The notes under the pieces were generated by a model. It saw only the letters and a list, made by a program, of their open reading frames with translations, had not been told where the DNA came from and searched no databases. The position numbers and the translations under genes were made by a program. Below are positions 59,009 to 64,000 of a DNA stretch of 64,000 nt, piece by piece. Source of the stretch: CAYFZO01 sp965211995 (lineage in GTDB: Bacteria > Pseudomonadota > Gammaproteobacteria > Poriferisulfidales > Oxydemutatoraceae); assembly GCA_965211995.1 (NCBI GenBank), contig OZ243040.1, positions 1,798,001 through 1,862,000 on the forward strand, in the 5' to 3' direction. The stretch's first letter is position 1; each line of letters opens with the position of its first letter.

Positions 59009-59535
59009 TGATTTACGATAGACCCCCCAAAATCTACGAAGAACAACTCTATTCTCGAATCTCGGGGACTCCTCATAGTTCCTGACAGAGCGGTTCGCCC
59101 TGCGCTGCCTGGAACACTACAACGACTACCGTCTTTCGGCGTATCGTTTCACGCTGACGAAATTGGGTGCCCCTGATAAATTCTTGCCGGACACAACATT
59201 TTGCACAGTTGTGGGGACTTTATTGCTTTGATCAACGGCTTCGGTTGCTTGTCATGGAGGCAGTCAAGCGGCTGGAAGTTTCTATACGGGCACATTGGTC
59301 ATATATTCTCGGACACACATACGGCACGCAAGCATACGAAATGCCGACTATATTCCATGATCGTCGCCATCACACTAGTGGTTTGAAGAAAATTGATGAT
59401 GAATTAAAGCGCAGCCACGAAACTTTTGTATCGCATTTCCGATGGAAGTATGACATGGAGCGGCCGCCTATATGGGTTGTTTGCGAAGTTATGTCTTTTG
59501 GGCTCTTGAGTCGATTCTATAATTGCTCCAGGTAA
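59009..59535 (+). pseudogene. decayed Abi_2-family abortive infection gene
   Basis: The translation can be followed only by changing frame: MIYDRPPKIYEEQLYSRI, then FALRCLEHYNDYRLSAYRFT (another frame), then HFAQLWGLYCFDQRLRLLVM and EAVKRLEVSIRAHWSYILGH. These match the Abi_2 family (AbiD/AbiF), which aborts phage infection. At least two frameshifts and a stop interrupt it and the C-terminal domain is cut short after SFGLLSRFYN. The 267 bp before it (58742-59008) hold no gene. Confidence 0.85.
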
Positions 59536-59581
59536 ATTTTGTTTCAGTGTTTGGCTTGCTGTAGATTGATGCAGCATGCCA

Positions 59582-60121
59582 TCACTCCCTAATTAGCAGC
59601 GCGTCGGCCGCTGCGGCGAGGTTTTTGTACACCGGCACGTCGCGGGGGAACCCGGGGGCTTTCGCCGTTGTCTTGCCCTTGCCGGTCAGCACCAGCAGCG
59701 GGCGTGCGCCGACCGCTTGCGCCGCGTCTATATCCTTTTGCGTGTCGCCGATGAAAGGCACGCCGGTCAGTTTGACGTGCAGGCGCCGTTCGATATCCTT
59801 GAGCAGGCCCGGTTTCGGCTTGCGGCAGTCGCAGTCGGCGGCGGGCGCGTGCGGGCAGAAAAACAAGCCGTCAATGCGCGCGCCGAGTTCGTCGAGCGCG
59901 TGATCCATTTTCCGCTGAATTTGGTTCAGCGCTTCGAGCGTGATCAGTCCGCGTCCGATTACCGACTGGTTCGACGCGACGACGATGCGCCACTCGGCCT
60001 GGTGCAGTTTCGCGATGGCTTCGAGGCTGCCGGGGATTGGCCGCCATTCCTCCGGCGTTTTAACGTAGTCGCCGGAATCCCTGTTGATGACGCCGTCGCG
60101 GTCGAGAATCACCAGTTTCAT
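59582..60121 (-). CDS. gmhB: D-glycero-beta-D-manno-heptose 1,7-bisphosphate 7-phosphatase
   Basis: HAD phosphatase of ADP-heptose synthesis for LPS core. DRDGVIN (nucleophile Asp), TSNQSGIG-like VASNQSVIGRG, the zinc loop CPHAPAADCDCRKPKP and FIGDTQKDIDAAQAVG. 179 aa. The ATG overlaps the glyS stop by 4 bp, the usual glyQ-glyS-gmhB order. Confidence 0.94.
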   Translation of the reverse strand: MKLVILDRDGVINRDSGDYVKTPEEWRPIPGSLEAIAKLHQAEWRIVVASNQSVIGRGLITLEALNQIQRKMDHALDELGARIDGLFFCPHAPAADCDCRKPKPGLLKDIERRLHVKLTGVPFIGDTQKDIDAAQAVGARPLLVLTGKGKTTAKAPGFPRDVPVYKNLAAAADALLIRE

Positions 60122-62214
60122 TTTGTCGCCTCGGGCTGGTTGAGATTGAGTTCGGAGAAGTCGGCGATTTTGAGGAACATCGCCCGGATGTTATTCAGCA
60201 AAGCCAGGCGATTGTCGCGCTCCTTTTCGTTCTCCGACATGACCAGCACTTCGTCGAAGAAGCGATCCACCGGGACGCGCAATCTGGCGAGTGTTTCCAT
60301 CGCGCCGAGATAGTCGCCCCCGCCGAATTGCCGGTCGAACGTCGCACGCCGCACTTCCACCGCGCTGAACAGATTGATCTCGGCGCCCGCGGTCATGGCG
60401 TCGGCGTCGGGCGCGGCGTCGGCGCCGTCGGTTTTCGCGAGGATATTGCGGATGCGCTTGTTCGCCGCAATCAGGCTGTCGGCGTCGTAGATTTGGATAA
60501 ATTCACACAGCGCATCAAAGCGGCGAATGAAGTCCCAGGGGCACATTGTTTTAGGGATTGCCTTACCTACGGCTGCAATCACGTCGCGTCGGACAGGAAG
60601 ACTTCTCACAAGCGGTACAAAATTGGTACCGTTCATCTGACTATACAAATAATCCACCAGCCCCTGATGTGCGGCCTGTCTCTTTAACTCATCAAAGTCG
60701 TTTTGATAACCTAAAAGGGCTTCATCCAGCAAAGCACCCAAATCTAAATCAACCTCCCTTTTGGCCAAAATATACAGAATGCTCATCGCTGTGCTACCAA
60801 GCGCAAACGGGTCTTTGGAACCGCTCGGAGTCAGATCTACGAGATGAAATCCCACCAAAGTATCGACTCTGTCCGCCAATGCGAGTGCGACCCCTTCGGG
60901 CGTGTGCGGTGTGTCGTAATCACCATGCAGACCTCGTGCGTACTGATCGCGGATTGCGTCGGCAACTTTTTCGTTTTCGCCGGCGGCGGCGGCGTAATAG
61001 CCGCCCATGATTCCCTGAAGTGCGGGGTATTCGCCGACGAGGTCGGTGTCCAGATCGCATTTGCACAATTGCGCGGCGCGTTGCGTATGTTCGGGGGACG
61101 CTCCGCAATACGGTGCAAGAAACGCGGCGAGTTTTTCCAGGCGTGTGGCCTTGTCGGCGAGTGTGCCGAGTTTTTCCTGAAACAGCGTGCGCTTGAGAAT
61201 CGCGCGGCGCTTTTCAAGCGAGGTCTTTTGGTCCTGTTCAAAGAAGAATTTCGCGTCTTCCAACCGGGCGCGCACGACGTTCTCATAACCGCGCACAATT
61301 GTTTGCGGGTTGCTGCTTTCGACGTCGGCGACGATGGCAAACTTCGGCAGCAATTGCCCTTGCTCGTCGCGCCGCGGGAACACTTTGAGCGCGTGTTCCA
61401 GCGTTTGCACGATCACTTCGGACGGCAGTGCCAGAAACGCCGGGTCGAAATCGGCGTCCAACACCTGCGGCCATTCGGTGGTTGCGGCCGCCTCATTGAG
61501 CAACGCGCTCTCTGTCGGGCCGACGGGGGTTTCAATTTCTTCTCTTCGTTCGTCAAAATCCACGATCACGCGGCCTTCCTCTTTCAAAGTTTCTTCATAA
61601 TCGTCGGCGCGGTTCAGTGTCAGCGGTTGCGGGCAATGATGGCGGTGTCCATAAGTGACGTGTCCCGATTTGATGCCGAACAACTCGCAGGGAATCACTT
61701 CATCGCCGTGCAGCACGCACAGCCAATGCACCGGCCGGGCGAATCTGTGTTTGCCGTCTCCCCAGCGCATCCGGCGAGAGATAGTAATTGCTGTCAGCAT
61801 CGAGGGCAGTATTTCCGGTATATATTCAGCGAGTGCTTTGCCGCCGGTTTGAGCTTCACCCAATAGCCGACCATCACGAATTTCCAGATCGCCGACCGCG
61901 ATGCCGCAGGATCTTGCAAACCCTTTGACCGCCGGATTGTTTTCGTCAATCTCCATCGCTGGCGGGCCTTTGCGCCGCACAACTTCCGTCGGCTGATGCG
62001 TGGCGACCGCCTCTATCTTGGCGGCAATCCGCCGTGGCGTGCATAAGGGGCGCAAATAAGCAGGTTCTAAAGCGATTTTTTCCCTCCGCAAAAAATTGTC
62101 AGACTCCAATTGCTCTCTCAACGCATTTCCAAATTGCTTTGATGCTGGTCCCACTAATTCAGGCGGCAACTCCTCCGTGCCGATCTCAATCAGCAACGTG
62201 CGCGATTCACTCAT
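60118..62214 (-). CDS. glyS: glycyl-tRNA synthetase beta subunit
   Basis: Charges tRNA-Gly together with GlyQ (alpha2beta2). 698 aa, near the usual 690. Recognisable: LLIEIGTEELPPELVGPASK at the start, KGPPAMEIDENNPAVKGFAR, RMRWGDGKHRFARPVHWLCV, an HD-domain-like middle, and a C-terminal anticodon-binding region (FFDEVLVMSENEKERDNRLA). Part of it (60560-60860) is locally less GC-rich without damage to the frame. Overlaps glyQ by 8 bp. Confidence 0.97.
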   Translation of the reverse strand: MSESRTLLIEIGTEELPPELVGPASKQFGNALREQLESDNFLRREKIALEPAYLRPLCTPRRIAAKIEAVATHQPTEVVRRKGPPAMEIDENNPAVKGFARSCGIAVGDLEIRDGRLLGEAQTGGKALAEYIPEILPSMLTAITISRRMRWGDGKHRFARPVHWLCVLHGDEVIPCELFGIKSGHVTYGHRHHCPQPLTLNRADDYEETLKEEGRVIVDFDERREEIETPVGPTESALLNEAAATTEWPQVLDADFDPAFLALPSEVIVQTLEHALKVFPRRDEQGQLLPKFAIVADVESSNPQTIVRGYENVVRARLEDAKFFFEQDQKTSLEKRRAILKRTLFQEKLGTLADKATRLEKLAAFLAPYCGASPEHTQRAAQLCKCDLDTDLVGEYPALQGIMGGYYAAAAGENEKVADAIRDQYARGLHGDYDTPHTPEGVALALADRVDTLVGFHLVDLTPSGSKDPFALGSTAMSILYILAKREVDLDLGALLDEALLGYQNDFDELKRQAAHQGLVDYLYSQMNGTNFVPLVRSLPVRRDVIAAVGKAIPKTMCPWDFIRRFDALCEFIQIYDADSLIAANKRIRNILAKTDGADAAPDADAMTAGAEINLFSAVEVRRATFDRQFGGGDYLGAMETLARLRVPVDRFFDEVLVMSENEKERDNRLALLNNIRAMFLKIADFSELNLNQPEATK

Positions 62215-63097
62215 CGCCGCCCGCCCCGCCGTGTGTTTCGAGATACAGCGCCGCGACCGCGGCCGCGAGTTTGCGGATGCGCAGCACGTAGCGCTGGCGC
62301 TCGGTCACCGAGATCGCGTGGCGTGCGTCGAGCAGGTTGAACGCGTGGGACGCGAGGATGACCTGTTCGTAAGCCGGCAGCGGCAGGCGTTTTTCGATGA
62401 TCTTCCGACATTCCCGCTCGTGGTCGTCAAAATGGCGCGTCAGCACGTCGGTGTCGGCGTGCTCGAAATTGAAAGCCGAGCACTCGGCCTCGTTTTTGCG
62501 GAACACGTCGCCGTAAGTCAGCGTGTTCTCGCCGATGCGGCTCCACGCCAGAGCATAAATGTCGTTCACGTTCTGCAGGTACATCGCGAGCCGTTCGAGA
62601 CCGTAAGTGATCTCGCCGGTGACCGGGCGGCACTCGAGTCCGCCGACCTGCTGGAAGTAAGTGAACTGGCTGATCTCCATGCCGTCGAGCCAAATCTCCC
62701 AGCCCAGCCCCCGGGCGCCGAGCGTCGGCGATTCCCAGTTGTCCTCGACGAAACGGATATCGTGCTTGAGCGGGTCGAGGCCGAGTTTTTTCAGCGAGTC
62801 CAGGTATAAATCCTGAATCTCAGCGGGCGAGGGCTTGAGGATCACCTGCATCTGATAGTAATGCTGCAGGCGGTACGGGTTTTCCCCGTAGCGACCGTCG
62901 CCGGGGCGCCGGCAGCCCTGCACGTAAACCGCGCGCCACGGCGCCGGGCCGATCGCGCGCAGGAAACTCGCGGGGTGAAAGGTCGCCGCGCCCATCGGCA
63001 GATCGAGCGGTTGCATCACGGCGCAACCCTGCGCCGACCAATAGTCGCTCAGGCATCGGAGCAAGTCCTGAAATGTCTGTGGGGAGGCGGTACTCAT
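62207..63097 (-). CDS. glyQ: glycyl-tRNA synthetase alpha subunit
   Basis: Catalytic subunit of the tetrameric glycyl-tRNA synthetase. 296 aa from the ATG at 63097 (MSTASPQTFQDLLRCLSDYW), where family similarity starts; the longer frame to 63376 runs into repeats and is not used. Motifs: DLPMGAATFHPASFLRAIGP, YVQGCRRPGDGRYGENPYRL and LGLDPLKHDIRFVEDNWESP. Confidence 0.97.
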   Translation of the reverse strand: MSTASPQTFQDLLRCLSDYWSAQGCAVMQPLDLPMGAATFHPASFLRAIGPAPWRAVYVQGCRRPGDGRYGENPYRLQHYYQMQVILKPSPAEIQDLYLDSLKKLGLDPLKHDIRFVEDNWESPTLGARGLGWEIWLDGMEISQFTYFQQVGGLECRPVTGEITYGLERLAMYLQNVNDIYALAWSRIGENTLTYGDVFRKNEAECSAFNFEHADTDVLTRHFDDHERECRKIIEKRLPLPAYEQVILASHAFNLLDARHAISVTERQRYVLRIRKLAAAVAALYLETHGGAGGDE

Positions 63098-63249
63098 CGG
63101 CGATTGCGGCGTCGGTGCAAGTATATAGCGAGTCAGTCCGCAAGGTGTTTCGGTTTGTGCCATCCGATCTGTGAGCGTTTCCCCGGCGTGCCCGTGCAAT
63201 GTCTCGTCCGCCCGCGACGACGCCTCTTTCAAATTCATTGCAGCGGGCA

Positions 63250-63415
63250 GGCACGGTTGATTGTGCAGGGATGACACGGCGGAGTTGCTTAACGGGCTGT
63301 CCTGCGCTGAGGCACGGTTGCGCGTGCGGGGATGACATGGCGGGGTTGCTTGACGGGCTGCCCCACGCTGAGGCATGGCTGTCCACGCAGGAATAACACG
63401 GCATCTCTTCAGCCT
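63250..63415. repeat. 62 bp tandem repeat upstream of glyQ
   Basis: GGCACGGTTGATTGTGCAGG (63250), GGCACGGTTGCGCGTGCGGG (63312) and GGCATGGCTGTCCACGCAGG (63372) start two full and one partial copy of a 60-62 bp unit that continues GATGACA[C/T]GGCGG[A/G]GTTGCTT. The whole unit is conserved, so this is not a CRISPR. The gap 63098-63583 contains no other gene. Confidence 0.88.
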
Positions 63416-63522
63416 GCGGGCGGCGAAAATGGCGCATTGCGTTTTGCGTCCCCGGATTAGGGCGGTTGCGCTTTGAAGAAATGGGGCGTGCCTGCTTTGG
63501 GCCTACAACTCCCGGCTTACGG

Positions 63523-63551
63523 TTGACAACCGGGCGCCGGGTCAGCATAGT
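63523..63551 (+). promoter_or_regulatory. rpsT: rpsT promoter
   Basis: TTGACA (63523-63528), a 17 bp spacer and CATAGT (63546-63551). Transcription should start near 63558, about 26 bp before the rpsT ATG, with GGAAG as ribosome site. Confidence 0.65.
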
Positions 63552-63583
63552 GAGCGGCTTTTCGGGTCGTGGAAGATTAAACA

Positions 63584-63847
63584 ATGGCGAATACTCAGTC
63601 AGCCGGCAAGCGTGCGCGGCAGGGTGAAAAGCGCAGGCTGCACAGCGCAGGTTTGCGCTCGCGTTTGCGCACTTACGTCAAGCGGGTGTTCAAAGCCGTC
63701 GCCGACGGCGATCACGACAAGGCGCAAGCGGCTTACCGCGAGGCGGTGCCGGTCATAGACGCCGGCGTCGGCAAGGGGTTGCTGCACAAGAACAAGGCGG
63801 CCCGCCATAAGCGCCGTCTGAACGCGCGCATCCGCGACTTGGCTTGA
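63584..63847 (+). CDS. rpsT: 30S ribosomal protein S20
   Basis: 87 aa, very basic: MANTQSAGKRARQGEKRRLH, SRLRTYVKRVFKAVADGDHD, and a C-terminal KGLLHKNKAARHKRRLNARI. Primary 16S rRNA-binding protein. In proteobacteria it is normally monocistronic and autoregulated; a good promoter lies just upstream. A second copy of its last ~80 bp follows. Confidence 0.97.
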   Translation: MANTQSAGKRARQGEKRRLHSAGLRSRLRTYVKRVFKAVADGDHDKAQAAYREAVPVIDAGVGKGLLHKNKAARHKRRLNARIRDLA

Positions 63848-63913
63848 CTGCCCGGGGTCTGAGCGCTGCGGTCTGAGCGCCGAGCGTTGCGGCTGCCCGT
63901 CTTTCGGTTTATC

Positions 63914-64000
63914 CGCTGACAAGAACGAAGGCGGCCTGCCATAAGCGTCGTCTGAACGCGCGCATCCGCGACTTGATTTGACTGCTCGGGGTCTGAGCGC
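63914..64000 (+). pseudogene. duplicated 3' end of rpsT
   Basis: GACAAGAACGAAGGCGGCCT, CATAAGCGTCGTCTGAACGC and GCATCCGCGACTTGATTTGA repeat the end of rpsT 134 bp downstream, including the stop and the following GGGTCTGAGCGC. An inserted base after AAGAAC breaks the frame. The window ends within the copy, so further copies may follow. Confidence 0.92.

Noticed and set aside
63250..63415. 62 bp periodic array considered as a CRISPR
   Set aside because: The entire unit is conserved between copies, with no constant repeat plus variable spacer, and no cas genes lie nearby.

Overview
The window looks like chromosome of a high-GC gammaproteobacterium. Support comes from gene orders typical of that class: hemC-hemD-hemX-hemY, coaBC-dut-algC-argB, thiS-thiG-trmB, glyQ-glyS-gmhB and a comF/bioB-bioF neighbourhood, plus a gyrB of about 810 residues with the long gammaproteobacterial insert. 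No 16S rRNA gene is present, so I do not name a genus. GC-rich core genes alternate with AT-richer accessory blocks: the left edge, about 20-28.5 kb, 38.9-42.2 kb, 45-50 kb, 53.9-55.7 kb and 59 kb.

Layout: a 5'-partial DUF932-like gene and an IS1595 transposase tail (0-1.2 kb); haem synthesis hemC, hemD, hemX, hemY (1.3-5.6 kb); a complete split-type Mrp Na+/H+ antiporter operon (5.6-13.9 kb); glnA (14.3-15.7 kb); gamma-carbonic anhydrase, ubiA, a dead sulfotransferase and comF (16.4-19.7 kb). An accessory block sits between comF and bioB (20.2-28.5 kb): a Fic-MerR fusion, a dCTP-deaminase-fold membrane protein, a nonsense-split Sel1 protein, and a res/nucleotide-binding/mod Type III-like system. 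Then bioB-bioF with two tandem sulfotransferases (28.8-32.9 kb), radC, coaBC-dut-algC-argB, xthA (33-38.8 kb), a surface-glycan patch (38.9-42.1 kb), gyrB, and a second accessory block with an IS3-family element, an EcoRV-type restriction-modification pair and a lone mazE, ending at tRNA-Thr(CGT) (45-50 kb). Finally thiO/thiS-thiG-trmB, a second Fic protein behind phased CTACCAA iterons, a SulP transporter, a Tas-type aldo-keto reductase, a dead Abi_2 gene, gmhB-glyS-glyQ and rpsT.

The most striking property of this DNA is repeated short tandem duplication at gene ends. At least a dozen loci carry two to four copies of a 60-400 bp unit (about 1 kb at one locus) that contains the end of one gene and often the start of the next: mrpE/mrpF, the mrpD junction, glnA 3', gamma-carbonic anhydrase 3', ubiA 5', comF 5', the sulfotransferase/radC junction, thiO 5', trmB 5', the glyQ upstream region and rpsT 3'. 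The copies have diverged from each other, so they are unlikely to be assembly errors. Some leave intact, translationally coupled chimeric mini-genes inside operons.

Defence content is heavy and partly decayed: one Type III-like system with an unusual middle gene, one EcoRV-like pair predicted to act at GATATC, two Fic proteins, an orphan antitoxin and a frameshifted Abi_2 gene. The best candidates for undescribed biology are the res-nucleotide sensor-mod operon with its neighbouring inactive-looking dCTP-deaminase-fold membrane protein, the iteron-controlled Fic locus, and the duplication process itself.
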